DNA of 49,258 bases from Actinomycetes bacterium (GCA_021791615.1 JAJYWG010000230.1:1-49258), one strand, 5' to 3'. Shown: positions 1 to 7,954, numbered from the stretch's first letter. Program-made: numbers and translations. Notes: generated from the letters alone by a model not told the origin.

Positions 1-110
1 TCGGCAGGGTCGATCCTGCCCTCAGCCTCCCACCGGCGCAGGGTATCGGGATGTACGCCCATCTCGCGGGCAGCAACACCAATCGGTACGAGCGTTGGCG
101 CATCAGCGTC
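1..110 (-). pseudogene. Partial helix-turn-helix (MerR/IS607-like) DNA-binding protein, cut by the window edge
   Basis: The minus strand reads LVPIGVAAREMGVHPDTLRR followed by WEAEGRIDP. This is the typical winged-helix start of MerR-like regulators and of the DNA-binding part of some IS607-type recombinases. The rest lies outside the window. In this frame there is a stop (TAA) at 111-113 and no ATG, GTG or TTG before the conserved part; the first ATG is at 62, inside the helix-turn-helix. So the 5' end is either frameshifted or uses an unseen start. The DNA just upstream (about 105-150) is AT-rich for this genome, which fits acquired DNA. The family call is inferred from the motif only, and a functional regulator remains possible. 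Confidence 0.45.
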
Positions 111-260
111 TTACTACGAACTACACGGTTTTACACATATACAATGACACTGTTCCAATCCCCGCCACCCGAGCGCACGTCGACGGCCACCCGCGGAGCA
201 CCGACGATCGACGGCGACCGCGGAACGCGGATGGAGCGCCCCGGATTGTCCTGGCCAGCG
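111..260. other. Intergenic DNA with a local AT-rich patch
   Basis: No gene is supported here. The AT-rich stretch around 120-155 contrasts with the GC-rich surroundings and may carry the promoter of the edge helix-turn-helix fragment. I could not pick a convincing -35/-10 pair. Confidence 0.4.
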
Positions 261-1043
261 TCAGCGGCCGGTGAACCGGGGCTCTCTCTTGGCCACGAAA
301 GCCGCCATGGCCTCGGCCGTGTCCTCCGAGGCGAAGTTCACGGCCTGGCAGCGAGCCTCGTCCTCCAGCGCGTCGGCCATCGACAGTGAGGAGGAGGCGT
401 TGAGGAGCGTCTTGGTCATCGACAAGGCCAGCGGTGGACCGTCAGCAAGCCTCCGAGCCCATTGGGCAACGAGACCGTCGAGCTCGTCAACCGGTACCAC
501 CCGGTTCACGAGACCCAGCGACAGCGCAGTTGGGGCGTCGAGCATGTCGGCGAAGAAGGCCACTTCCTTGGCCCTGGCCAGGCCTACCAGGCGCGGAAGG
601 AGCCAGGAGGCTCCGTTATCAAGCGAAAGCCCCCTGCGCGAGAAGATCATCGACAAGCGTGCCCGATCGGAGGCAACCACCAGGTCGCATCCGAGAGCGA
701 GGCTGAACCCCGCACCGACGGCTGCCCCGTCGACCTTGGCGATGGTCGGCTTGGTGAGGCGATGGAGGGCCAGGGCGACGTCCCCCAGCCGCCGCATTCG
801 GACCACCCCTGGGATGGAGCGGTCCGACGCAGGGCCGTTGGGATCTCCCAGGTCGGCACCCGAGCAGAACGCTCCCCCGGCACCGGTCAGCACCATCACC
901 CGGTCGTCTCGGGACCGTTCGACCTCCTCGAAGATGGCCAGGAGCTCTTGGAGCATCAGGCCGTTGACGGCATTCTTGCGCTCGGGGCGGTTCATGGTGA
1001 CTTCCACTACTCCGTCGCTGCGTTCCACGATCAGCGTCTCCAC
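261..1043 (-). CDS. Enoyl-CoA hydratase/isomerase (crotonase) family protein
   Basis: This 260-aa protein has the crotonase fold layout: substrate-entry region NRPERKNAVN, oxyanion-hole segments GAGGAFCSGADL and VDGAAVGAGFSLALGCDLVVAS, then RRGLSLDNGASWLLPRLVG. Family members hydrate or isomerise acyl-CoA thioesters in fatty-acid or aromatic degradation. The second catalytic position is Asp in a PaaG-like context rather than the classic Glu, so the exact reaction cannot be assigned. I chose the GTG at 1043 because GGGAGGAG sits a few bases upstream; another in-frame GTG at 1079 would add 12 residues. It follows yraN after 289 bp and may be transcribed alone. Confidence 0.85.
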   Translation of the reverse strand: METLIVERSDGVVEVTMNRPERKNAVNGLMLQELLAIFEEVERSRDDRVMVLTGAGGAFCSGADLGDPNGPASDRSIPGVVRMRRLGDVALALHRLTKPTIAKVDGAAVGAGFSLALGCDLVVASDRARLSMIFSRRGLSLDNGASWLLPRLVGLARAKEVAFFADMLDAPTALSLGLVNRVVPVDELDGLVAQWARRLADGPPLALSMTKTLLNASSSLSMADALEDEARCQAVNFASEDTAEAMAAFVAKREPRFTGR

Positions 1044-1332
1044 GCGTGCTCCTCCCGGCTCGTTCACCCGGTCCACCACCGGGCCGCCCGAGGAACCCTA
1101 GCCCCGGACTCCCAGGCCCTGAATTGAGCCGAGCAGCCAACATGCGCAGCTCCGCTCTCGCGAAGTGCGATGCCGCAACCGCCACACGACCAGTGTCCCC
1201 CGCAACACTGCACCTCGGCACTGCGAGTGCAACGCACTCGCCACCGTCGACCGGACCCAGCGGGACGGGGTCGTCGCACACGTCGGGTAGCGCGCGCTCG
1301 GCACCTCGCAGCCTGGCGGCTCTCGGCAGCGC
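1044..1332. other. Intergenic region between yraN and the enoyl-CoA hydratase gene
   Basis: About 290 bp without a supported gene. Short open frames here show no recognisable family motif and no ribosome-binding site. It must contain the hydratase leader; no promoter elements were convincing. Confidence 0.4.
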
Positions 1333-1740
1333 TCAGAACGCCCCTTCGATCACCTCGACACGTGCGTTGGTCACTCCGACCACGTCGAACCGGACGTTCC
1401 TGCACCGCACATCGTGCTCACGCAGCCACCGGGCGCCGAGGCCCCGCAGACGGCGCTGCTTGGACGCAGTGACCGCCTCGAAGGCACCGCCGAAGTCGGT
1501 CGTGCTGCGCGTCTTCACCTCGCACACCACGACGGTGCCGCCTTTCCTGCACACCAGGTCGATCTCGCCTTCCCCACATCGCCAGTTGCGCTCGACCACC
1601 TCGTAGCCGGCTGCCTCGTACCAGGCCGCTGCAGCGTCCTCTCCGGCCTTGCCGAGCCGCTGGCGGGGTCCTCCGGTTCCCGGCTGGGCCTTTCGGGCAC
1701 TTCGGGGGGGCCGGTTCGCCCGATCGTTCGCCCGCTCCAC
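1333..1740 (-). CDS. yraN: YraN family (UPF0102) endonuclease-like protein
   Basis: This 135-aa protein matches the YraN/UPF0102 family, which has a restriction-endonuclease-like fold. Visible landmarks are the start GKAGEDAAAAWYEAAGYEVV, then RNWRCGEGEIDLVC (the E..EIDLV motif), VVVCEVKTRS (the E.K catalytic-type motif) and AVTASKQRRL near the C-terminus. The family's biochemical role is poorly settled. The start is uncertain. GTG at 1740 gives a normal-sized protein with a short basic N-terminal extension; the frame is open further upstream through a tandem repeat, which I do not believe is translated. In related actinobacteria yraN lies close to rplS; here a large secreted-protein gene separates them. 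Confidence 0.8.
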   Translation of the reverse strand: MERANDRANRPPRSARKAQPGTGGPRQRLGKAGEDAAAAWYEAAGYEVVERNWRCGEGEIDLVCRKGGTVVVCEVKTRSTTDFGGAFEAVTASKQRRLRGLGARWLREHDVRCRNVRFDVVGVTNARVEVIEGAF

Positions 1741-1757
1741 AACCCGCAACGGTCGGC

Positions 1758-1865
1758 CGAGCTCTCGATCACGCGCCGCCCACCCGAGCTCTCGATCACG
1801 CGCCGCCCACCCGAGCTCTCGATCACGCGCCGCCCACCCGAGCTCTCGATCACGCGCCGCCCACC
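1758..1865. repeat. Four perfect 27-bp tandem repeats upstream of yraN
   Basis: Four identical 27-bp units occupy 1758-1784, 1785-1811, 1812-1838 and 1839-1865, followed by a decayed fifth unit to about 1884. Each unit contains the palindrome GAGCTC. The array fills the gap between the stop of the secreted protein (1907) and the yraN start (1740). Because 27 is a multiple of three, the array is open in several frames. There are no spacers between units, so it is not a CRISPR array. Confidence 0.95.
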
Positions 1866-1906
1866 CGAGGTCTCGACGGCGCGCTCGCCGGCGGGTGCCC
1901 GAGCGC

Positions 1907-4900
1907 TCAGAGCCGGTTGAAGGTCGCCCCACCGTCCACGGGCGCGTCGAGATGCTGGCCGCCCATCGAACCCAGGAAGATCGCTCGACCGAACGCAAAC
2001 ACGCCGCCGTCGGCCGCCAGCTCCCAGTAGCCCTCGCCTGTGGGGGTCGCAGCCAACCCGACGACCGGGGCGTCGAGATGCTGGCCGCCCATCGATCCGT
2101 AGAACTGGGCAGAGCCGAACGCGAAGATCCCGCCGTCGGCCGCCACCTCCCAGTAGCCGTGGCCTGTGGGAGCGGCTGCCATCCCGACGACAGGGGCGTC
2201 GAGATGCTGGCCGCCCATCGAGCCGTAGGACTGGGCTGAGCCGAACGCGAAGATCCCGCCGTCGGAAGCCACCTCCCAGTAGCCGTGGCCTGTGGGAGCG
2301 GCTGCCATCCCGACGACAGGGGCGTCGAGATGCTGGCCACCCATCGATCCGTAGAACTGGGCTGAGCCGAACGAGAAGATCCCGCCGTCGGCCGCCACCT
2401 CCCAGTAGCCGCCGCCCTGGGGCTCCACGGCCATGCCCACCACCGGCGCGTTCAACCGGATCCCGCCCATCGAACCGTGGAAGTGCACTGTGCCGAACGA
2501 GAAGATCCCGCCGTCGGAAGCCACCTCCCAGTAGCCGAGCTGGTCAGGGCGGGAAGCCATGCCCACCACCGGCGCGTTGAGCGCGATCCCGCCCATCGAG
2601 CCGTAGAACTGCGCTGTGCCGTAGGAGAAGATCCCGCCGTCGCCCGCGACCAGCCAGTAGCCCTGGCCGGACACCTGAAAGGCCCCGACGTCACAGTGAC
2701 CAACCGGACGCGGCACACCACGGGCGTCGGTGGCAGGGCAACCGGTGCCCACGCCACCGTCGATGGCCGGGCTTGTCGGAAGGAGCGCCGCCGTCTCCAC
2801 CGGCCCGCCGTTGGCCGCGACCGCTGCCACGAGCGGATCGGTGCTCTGCTGGTCGGTCGTCTGGGTGAAGCCGCAGGAGGTCCCGCTGTCGATGTTGCCC
2901 CCGCCCGACACGAAGCGCGCGTCCGAACCGTTGGTCTCGCAGTTCTGGGCCGGAGATGTCGTGGCGACGATGGTGTTCTTCACGTAGACCGGGGGTCCTG
3001 TCGTGACCATCCCGCCCACGACCCCGGTCAGGCTGGCGCCAGTACGCGAGGTGATGGCGTCGCCCGAGATCGTGTCGTTGGTGAGCTGGGCGATTGTGTC
3101 GAAATAGAGCGCCGAGGCAGACGCTTTGGGTCCGACGCTCGCAATCGCGCCGTCGGCGGTCACGTTCACCAGATCGGTGAGGTCGTCCAATGCCAGCGCC
3201 ACACCGTCCGCCTCGCCTGTGCCTGAGACAGTGACCGAGACGTCAGCGAAGGTGGAGTTCGTGATCGTCGACGCGTCACCTCTGTTGACAAATGCTCCGC
3301 CCAGCACACTTCCCGCCGTGATCGTCGTGCCGAGCACCTCGACGCCGCTGGCCATCACCTCGTCGCCGTTGTACCAGCCGCCACCTTCGACAGAGCCGGA
3401 TGTCGCGCTCGTGTCGGCGACGACCGTGCCCACGATCGAAGAGTCGCTGAGGGAAGTGGCGCTGTCGAAGTAGAGCCCTCCGCCTTCGACTGTGCCTCCC
3501 TGGTCCACCACCGAGGTCCCGGTGATGTCGAGATGGGACACCGCGTTCCCGCCGTCGATGTTTACCGCGCCGCCCTCCACATCGTCTTTCGCGACGTCGA
3601 CGGTGGTCGTAGACACGGAGAGACCATCCACGCTCGCATTTGTCTCAAAGCCGACGGCACCCCCGTAGACATCTCCGCTCGCTGTGGCGAGCGTGAGCGA
3701 GGTGGCGCTGATGCGCGCGTCTCGCAGGGTCAGCCAGTCCAGGCCGAGCAGCACTCCACCTTCGACCTCGCCGCGCGCCTCGTCGGTGGTCCCGGTCACG
3801 CTGAGGCCGTCGAGGGTGGCGAAACCCAGCTGGTAAGAGTCGTCGACGACCCCGCCGGCAATGACTGACGTCGTCGGTGACTCGTTACTGGTCCCGGTCA
3901 CCGTCAGCCCTGTGGCCATGAGGCCGGGGTCCCCAAGTTGTGTTGTCGACGCGTTGTAGACGACGCCGCCCGCGATGTCCTCGCACCCTGCACACGTGTT
4001 GGACGTGCCCGACACCGTGACGTGGTCGAGCGTGAGCTGGTAGGCATCCAGGAAAACCCCGCCCTCGACGAATGTCTTGGCTGTCGTCGAGCTTGTGGCG
4101 AAGCTGGCTCCCGTCACCGTCGCTGCCCAGACGTCGTCCAGGACCCCGCCGTAGGCGGTGGTGGTGGACACCACGGCGTTGGACGAATAGGTGCCACCTG
4201 TTGTGTCCAAGGTGAAGTCGTTGTAGACGGCTGCCCCACCCGAGCCGGCGGTATTGGCCGTGTACACCGTGTGCTGGGCCGTCATCGCCCCATCCTGGTA
4301 GACGGCTCCTCCGTCAGTGGTTGCCGTGTTGTGGCTGAAGGTGGTGCCTTCGGCGAACACCGCCGCGTATGTGGAGTAAAGCGCACCACCGTCCTCGGCG
4401 GAGTTCCCGGTGAACACCGTCGTCGCGTCCATCCACACCGATCCGCCCGTCGCGTAGAGCCCACCGCCGTCCGACGTGGCCTTGCCCACCTCGACCGTCA
4501 CGCCATCCAGGGTCAGCCCGGCACCCTCGCTCGAGATGTCGGCACCATCGGCAGCGGCACCGTCCTCGACGACGAGATCGCTGAGCTCGACGCTCACCTC
4601 ACCGGTGATGTCGAAGACCCCGACCTTGCCCACGCCGCTCACGACCGGCGCCGCTGTCCCGGCGGCACCGTGGACCACCATCGACGCAGTCACGTCCAGC
4701 GACTGGGTCGCTGTCTGTGTCTCGAGGAGGTACGTGCCGGCCGGCACGGTCACTGTGGCCACGACTCCCTTCGCCTTCGCCGCGTTGTCGGCCGCGGCGA
4801 CCGCAGCTCTCAGGCTGCACGTTGTGGCGGTGTCGACACACGTCGCCGACGCCGGTGTCTTGAGCGGCAGGTCTGTCGTCGTGTCGACCACGTAGTGCGC

Positions 4901-5185
4901 TGTCGGCGCTGTCGTCACCTGGGGCAGGACCGCGCCGGTTTTCACCGCCGGCGCCGGTCCTCTCGAGTGGTCGGGCTTCGGCTGCTGGGACGGCAACGCC
5001 GGCGCCGCAAATGCGGCGGCCGGCGAGATCACGGGCTTGGCGGTCGAGGCCCCAGCCGACGGTACAGCGGTCCCGCCGAATGCCATCACGAGCCCCGCAC
5101 CGGCAATGGCGAGGGCCACGGCGAGACGGGGTACCGCTCCGGCGAGACGCATCGGGGCGTGCCGGATTCTGTCAGTGACGCGCAT
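1907..5185 (-). CDS. Large secreted right-handed beta-helix protein with six C-terminal GYW repeats
   Basis: The protein has 1092 aa. Residues 1-46 form a signal peptide (basic start, hydrophobic core, AGA-type cleavage). CSLRAAVAAAD at about 123-133 is a CSLREA-type start motif. Residues about 180-740 are Gly/Thr/Ser/Asp-rich with recurring GGxxY and GGAV/GGGLY turns, as in right-handed beta-helix (polymorphic outer-membrane-like) proteins. Residues about 740-840 (CETNGSDARF, GGGNIDSGTSCGF, AAVAANGGPVET, SPAIDGG, HCDVGAF) resemble the choice-of-anchor Q domain. Residues 842-1092 are six tandem 42-residue repeats. No LPXTG sorting motif or C-terminal membrane helix is seen. GAGGAG lies 9-14 bases upstream of the ATG. 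The function is unknown; an extracellular adhesin or structural role is inferred. It interrupts the rplS-DUF2469-yraN neighbourhood. Confidence 0.85.
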   Translation of the reverse strand: MRVTDRIRHAPMRLAGAVPRLAVALAIAGAGLVMAFGGTAVPSAGASTAKPVISPAAAFAAPALPSQQPKPDHSRGPAPAVKTGAVLPQVTTAPTAHYVVDTTTDLPLKTPASATCVDTATTCSLRAAVAAADNAAKAKGVVATVTVPAGTYLLETQTATQSLDVTASMVVHGAAGTAAPVVSGVGKVGVFDITGEVSVELSDLVVEDGAAADGADISSEGAGLTLDGVTVEVGKATSDGGGLYATGGSVWMDATTVFTGNSAEDGGALYSTYAAVFAEGTTFSHNTATTDGGAVYQDGAMTAQHTVYTANTAGSGGAAVYNDFTLDTTGGTYSSNAVVSTTTAYGGVLDDVWAATVTGASFATSSTTAKTFVEGGVFLDAYQLTLDHVTVSGTSNTCAGCEDIAGGVVYNASTTQLGDPGLMATGLTVTGTSNESPTTSVIAGGVVDDSYQLGFATLDGLSVTGTTDEARGEVEGGVLLGLDWLTLRDARISATSLTLATASGDVYGGAVGFETNASVDGLSVSTTTVDVAKDDVEGGAVNIDGGNAVSHLDITGTSVVDQGGTVEGGGLYFDSATSLSDSSIVGTVVADTSATSGSVEGGGWYNGDEVMASGVEVLGTTITAGSVLGGAFVNRGDASTITNSTFADVSVTVSGTGEADGVALALDDLTDLVNVTADGAIASVGPKASASALYFDTIAQLTNDTISGDAITSRTGASLTGVVGGMVTTGPPVYVKNTIVATTSPAQNCETNGSDARFVSGGGNIDSGTSCGFTQTTDQQSTDPLVAAVAANGGPVETAALLPTSPAIDGGVGTGCPATDARGVPRPVGHCDVGAFQVSGQGYWLVAGDGGIFSYGTAQFYGSMGGIALNAPVVGMASRPDQLGYWEVASDGGIFSFGTVHFHGSMGGIRLNAPVVGMAVEPQGGGYWEVAADGGIFSFGSAQFYGSMGGQHLDAPVVGMAAAPTGHGYWEVASDGGIFAFGSAQSYGSMGGQHLDAPVVGMAAAPTGHGYWEVAADGGIFAFGSAQFYGSMGGQHLDAPVVGLAATPTGEGYWELAADGGVFAFGRAIFLGSMGGQHLDAPVDGGATFNRL
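1910..2662 (-). repeat. Six 126-bp coding repeats (42-aa GYW module)
   Basis: Six tandem units encode residues 842-1092, each following GYW(L/E)VA.DGG(I/V)F.(F/Y)G and GSMGG..L.APVVGMA, then P.G. Units 3, 4 and 5 are nearly identical in DNA. Unit 6 diverges at its end (APVDGGATFNRL). The 42-residue period and six copies would suit a beta-propeller, which is an inference from repeat length and number. Confidence 0.95.
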
Positions 5186-5429
5186 CGCGAGCTGCTCCTC
5201 TGGTCTTGGTCTCGAAGGGTGACGGGTGCGAGGAAGATCATGCGGTGCGGCCCAACGGGGGCTGTCCCATCAAGAGGCCACCCCTCGCACGCTGCCGATC
5301 ATGCCCATGGGCAGTCTGGCCGCTGGGAGCCACCTGGTCAAGCACCGGGCCAGGCCACCCCGCAGCCCGAACGTTCCCCGAGGCACCCCGCAACGGTCGG
5401 CTCGCCCGCTCCCGCGGCTGGGCCCAGGC
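5186..5429. other. Intergenic leader of the secreted beta-helix gene
   Basis: A 244-bp gap between DUF2469 and the secreted-protein gene. It contains the latter's ribosome-binding site, just above 5185. I found no clear promoter hexamers and no canonical terminator with a U-run. Confidence 0.4.
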
Positions 5430-5723
5430 TCAGAGCTCCTTTTCAGGAAGGCGTTCGATGTTCACGTCGCGAAAGGTCACGATCCTGACCGACGGCACGA
5501 ACCGCGCGCCCCGGTACATGTCCCACACCCACGCGTCAGTCAGCTCGACCTCGATCACGGTGGGGTTGCCGTCGGTCCGCACGTTGACTGCCACACCGTT
5601 GGCCAGGTAGAAGCGCCGCTCGGTCTCGACCACGTAGGAGAACATCGGCACCACGGTCCGGTACTCCTGGACGAGCGCCAGCTCGATCTCGGCCTCGTAG
5701 CGGTCGAGCTCCTCCTCGCTCAT
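5430..5723 (-). CDS. DUF2469 family protein
   Basis: This 97-aa protein closely follows the actinobacterial DUF2469 pattern. Hallmarks are [17 protein letters not shown], the strongly conserved FSYVVETERRFYLAN, and DAWVWDMYR followed by VTFRDVNIE. The family has no established function; its conservation next to rplS suggests a link to translation or ribosome biogenesis (inference). Its ATG overlaps the rplS stop by one base (TGATG), which suggests translational coupling. The length is normal for the family. Confidence 0.9.
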   Translation of the reverse strand: MSEEELDRYEAEIELALVQEYRTVVPMFSYVVETERRFYLANGVAVNVRTDGNPTVIEVELTDAWVWDMYRGARFVPSVRIVTFRDVNIERLPEKEL

Positions 5724-6076
5724 CAGCCGCGGGCGGTCCGCTTCTCCTTGATCTTCGCCGCCTTCCCCCGACGGTCCCGCAGGTAGTAGAGCTTTGCCCG
5801 GCGTACATCGCCGCGAGTGACCACTTCCAGCTTGGCGATAGTCGGCGCGTGCACGGGAAAGGTGCGCTCCACACCGACACCGAAGCTGACCTTTCGGACC
5901 GTGAACGTCTCGCGCACCCCCGAACCCTGCCGGCGGATGACCGCGCCCTGGAACACCTGGATGCGTTCGCGGTTGCCTTCCACCACCCGGACGTGGACCT
6001 TCACCGTGTCCCCGGGCCTGAACTCGGGCACGTCGGTCCGCAGGCTGTCGCGGTCGATGATCTCAGTGGGGTCCAT
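5723..6076 (-). CDS. rplS: 50S ribosomal protein bL19
   Basis: This 117-aa protein is full-length bL19, which sits at the 30S-50S interface. Typical segments are [58 protein letters not shown] and [20 protein letters not shown]. The ATG at 6076 gives the normal N-terminus ([13 protein letters not shown]); the frame is open 45 bases further upstream but that part is not bL19-like. The start lies 14 bases inside the end of trmD. The gene order rpsP-khpA-rimM-trmD-rplS is the classic bacterial arrangement. Confidence 0.97.
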   Translation of the reverse strand: MDPTEIIDRDSLRTDVPEFRPGDTVKVHVRVVEGNRERIQVFQGAVIRRQGSGVRETFTVRKVSFGVGVERTFPVHAPTIAKLEVVTRGDVRRAKLYYLRDRRGKAAKIKEKRTARG

Positions 6077-6878
6077 GGGGCGCGTCCTTCGTGCTCGGAG
6101 GAGGGGGGCCGACCCCCACATCGTAGCCGTGCTCGGCGAGCAAGCGCATTTCGCCGGCTCCGGCGAGGAGCGCCACCTCCTCCGAGGTGAGCCCGCCGCG
6201 AGCCGCCACCAGGTCGGGACGCCGCCGCAGCGTCCTCTTCAGCGCCTCCACCCGGCGCCACCTGGCCACGCGGGCATGGTCGCCCGAACGCAGCACGTCG
6301 GGCACCTCCCACCCGCGGAACGACGCCGGCCGGGTGAACTGGGGGTACTCGAGCAGGCCGGCGGCGAAGCTCTCCTCCTCCACCGACCCTGCATTGCCGA
6401 GGACGCCGGGGAGCAAGCGGGCCACCGCTTCGACCACCACGAGCGCAGCCGCCTCCCCTCCCGCCAGGACCACGTCACCCACCGAGAGATCCCCGTCGGC
6501 CAAGTGGTCCGCCACCCGCTGGTCCACCCCCTCGTAGCGCCCGCACAGGAGCGAGAACCCCTCGCCGGAGCTCAGCTCCTGAGCCACCGACTGGTCGAAG
6601 CGACGGCCGCCCGGGTCGAGCAGCAAGAGAGGACGGGGAAGGCCCTCGGCAGCTTCGACCGCCTCGACGGCGCTGAAGAGCGGCTCGGGCATGAGGACCA
6701 TCCCGGCCCCGCCGCCGAACGGCGCGTCGTCCACGGACCGGCGGGCATCGCCGGCACCCGCCCGCAGGTCGTGGACCCGCACGTCCACGACCCCCTCACG
6801 CCGGGCCCGGCCGAGCAACGACGCCGAGCAGTACGCCTCGACGGCATCGGGGAAGAGGGTGAAGATGTCGATGCGCAT
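6063..6878 (-). CDS. trmD: tRNA (guanine-N1)-methyltransferase TrmD
   Basis: This 271-aa SPOUT-class enzyme methylates G37 of tRNAs that have a G at position 36, using S-adenosylmethionine, and so prevents frameshifting. Landmarks are [11 protein letters not shown] at the start, [24 protein letters not shown] and [19 protein letters not shown] (the trefoil-knot SAM site), followed by the C-terminal domain with RRRPDL. The ATG at 6878 fits the family N-terminus. It starts 22 bp after rimM and overlaps rplS by 14 bp, so the three are very probably co-transcribed. Confidence 0.96.
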   Translation of the reverse strand: MRIDIFTLFPDAVEAYCSASLLGRARREGVVDVRVHDLRAGAGDARRSVDDAPFGGGAGMVLMPEPLFSAVEAVEAAEGLPRPLLLLDPGGRRFDQSVAQELSSGEGFSLLCGRYEGVDQRVADHLADGDLSVGDVVLAGGEAAALVVVEAVARLLPGVLGNAGSVEEESFAAGLLEYPQFTRPASFRGWEVPDVLRSGDHARVARWRRVEALKRTLRRRPDLVAARGGLTSEEVALLAGAGEMRLLAEHGYDVGVGPPPPSTKDAPHGPH

Positions 6879-6900
6879 GGCAAGAGGCCCGGGGGCCGCC

Positions 6901-7482
6901 TCAGTCCAAGAGGCCGTCGGGGACTCGGACGACGACCCTGGAGCCCGGGACGTGGTCCACGACAAAGCACAGCGGCACCAGTCCCCCGCCGTCGAGCACC
7001 AACAGGTCGCTGGCGGGATTGGCCTCCACGGCGGTCACCGTGCCGAGACGGCGCCCCTCCACCGAGACGACCTCGGCCCCCACCAGCTCGTGGACCCACA
7101 GCACCCCGGGCACCTCGACCGGCGCCGCCCGCAGCACCGCCCCGCGGACCGACTCCGCCCCGTCCCGGCCCGCCACGCCCTCGAAGCGCACGAGGTAGCG
7201 CCCCTGGTGGGGACGCACTGACGTGACGGTGAGGGTTCCACCGTCGACAGTGAACCGGGCTCCGTCCACGAGGCGGCCGCTCCAGTCGCTCCACAGGTCG
7301 ACGACCACCTCCCCGTCGAGGCCGTGGGGCTTCACCACTTGCCCGATGGCGAGCAACCCGTCGCGGGCGGGCGGCGAGCCCGCAGGACCCGGCTCAGCCG
7401 CAGGACCCGGCTCAGCCGCAGGACCCGGCTCAGCCGCAGGATCCGGGGCACCCGAATCGCCCGGGGCGCCGGGTGCGCCCAC
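6901..7482 (-). CDS. rimM: 16S rRNA processing protein RimM with a repetitive N-terminal extension
   Basis: This 193-aa RimM helps maturation of the 30S head around uS19. The conserved part begins at about residue 40 with LLAIGQVVKPHGLDGEVVV and continues through DGARFTVDGG, VHELVGAEV and the PRC-barrel end, where LVPLCFVVDHV replaces the usual LIPF..VV. Ahead of it is an extension rich in Pro, Ala, Glu and Gly, encoded by 18-bp tandem repeats (PAAEPG units). The GTG at 7482 is preceded by the khpA-like stop four bases upstream. Translation could instead begin nearer the conserved domain, but no better start codon is seen. Confidence 0.92.
   Translation of the reverse strand: MGAPGAPGDSGAPDPAAEPGPAAEPGPAAEPGPAGSPPARDGLLAIGQVVKPHGLDGEVVVDLWSDWSGRLVDGARFTVDGGTLTVTSVRPHQGRYLVRFEGVAGRDGAESVRGAVLRAAPVEVPGVLWVHELVGAEVVSVEGRRLGTVTAVEANPASDLLVLDGGGLVPLCFVVDHVPGSRVVVRVPDGLLD
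7380..7433. repeat. Three perfect 18-bp repeats inside rimM
   Basis: Units at 7380-7397, 7398-7415 and 7416-7433 are identical, followed by a decaying fourth. They encode PAAEPG hexapeptides in the RimM N-terminal extension and keep the frame. Confidence 0.93.
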
Positions 7483-7486
7483 GTCA

Positions 7487-7954
7487 CTACTCGTCGACGA
7501 TGTCGACGTTGGTCTGCACCCCGTCGCGGGAACCGGCGACCGCCACCAGGGTCCGGATCGCCTGTGCGGTACGCCCACGCCGGCCGATCACGCGGCCCAT
7601 GTCCCCGGGGGCGACGTGGAGCCGCAGCAGGAGCGCCCCGCGACGCTCCTCGGTGCGCACGACGACTGCGTCCGGCTCGTCGGCCAGCGCCCGAGCCAGG
7701 TAGTCGAGCACGGCGACCGGCGTCCCACCGGTCGACCGGTTGCCTTCGCCGGCCTGGCTGTTCCCGTCGTCCAGGTCGTCGTCGAGCTCGTCGTCCAGGT
7801 CGCCGTCGAACCCGTCGTCGAGCTCGTCGTCCAGGTCGCCGTCGAACCCGTCGTCGAGCTCGTCGTCCAGTTCGTCCTCGAAGTCCTCGTCGGCGGCGGC
7901 ACCTCCTGCGACCACGTTCACGTCCCCGGCTTCGTACCCGGCATCCGACGCCAT
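7487..7954 (-). CDS. KhpA-like KH-domain RNA-binding protein with an acidic repeat N-terminus
   Basis: This 155-aa protein has a C-terminal KH domain (about residues 75-150) with YLARALADEPDAVVV and the GXXG loop in MGRVIGRRGRTAQAIRTL. This is typical of KhpA, a small RNA-binding protein encoded between rpsP and rimM in many Gram-positives. KhpA is usually about 80 aa. Here residues about 20-65 are an Asp/Glu-rich tract (EDELDDELDDGFDGDLDD repeated). The ATG overlaps the rpsP stop by one base (TGATG), which supports the long form. The acidic tail may mimic nucleic acid or bind basic ribosomal proteins (speculative). Confidence 0.88.
   Translation of the reverse strand: MASDAGYEAGDVNVVAGGAAADEDFEDELDDELDDGFDGDLDDELDDGFDGDLDDELDDDLDDGNSQAGEGNRSTGGTPVAVLDYLARALADEPDAVVVRTEERRGALLLRLHVAPGDMGRVIGRRGRTAQAIRTLVAVAGSRDGVQTNVDIVDE
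7795..7866. repeat. Two perfect 36-bp repeats inside the khpA-like gene
   Basis: Identical 36-bp units at 7795-7830 and 7831-7866, with a partial copy before them (7771-7794). They encode the acidic 12-residue DDELDDGFDGDL-type repeat and preserve the frame. Confidence 0.93.

Noticed and set aside
1758..1865. CRISPR-like array
   Set aside because: Units are directly adjacent with no spacers, and no cas genes are present.
1741..2340. Extension of yraN upstream through the 27-bp repeats to about 2340
   Set aside because: The extension is opened by the repeat length and runs into the secreted-protein gene in another frame. YraN is normally about 120-135 aa.
3938..5488. A 516-codon plus-strand open frame
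   Set aside because: It is antisense to the secreted beta-helix protein, which has a signal peptide, a ribosome-binding site and repeats.
5816..7226. A 469-codon plus-strand open frame over trmD and rplS
   Set aside because: Antisense shadow of rplS, trmD and rimM.
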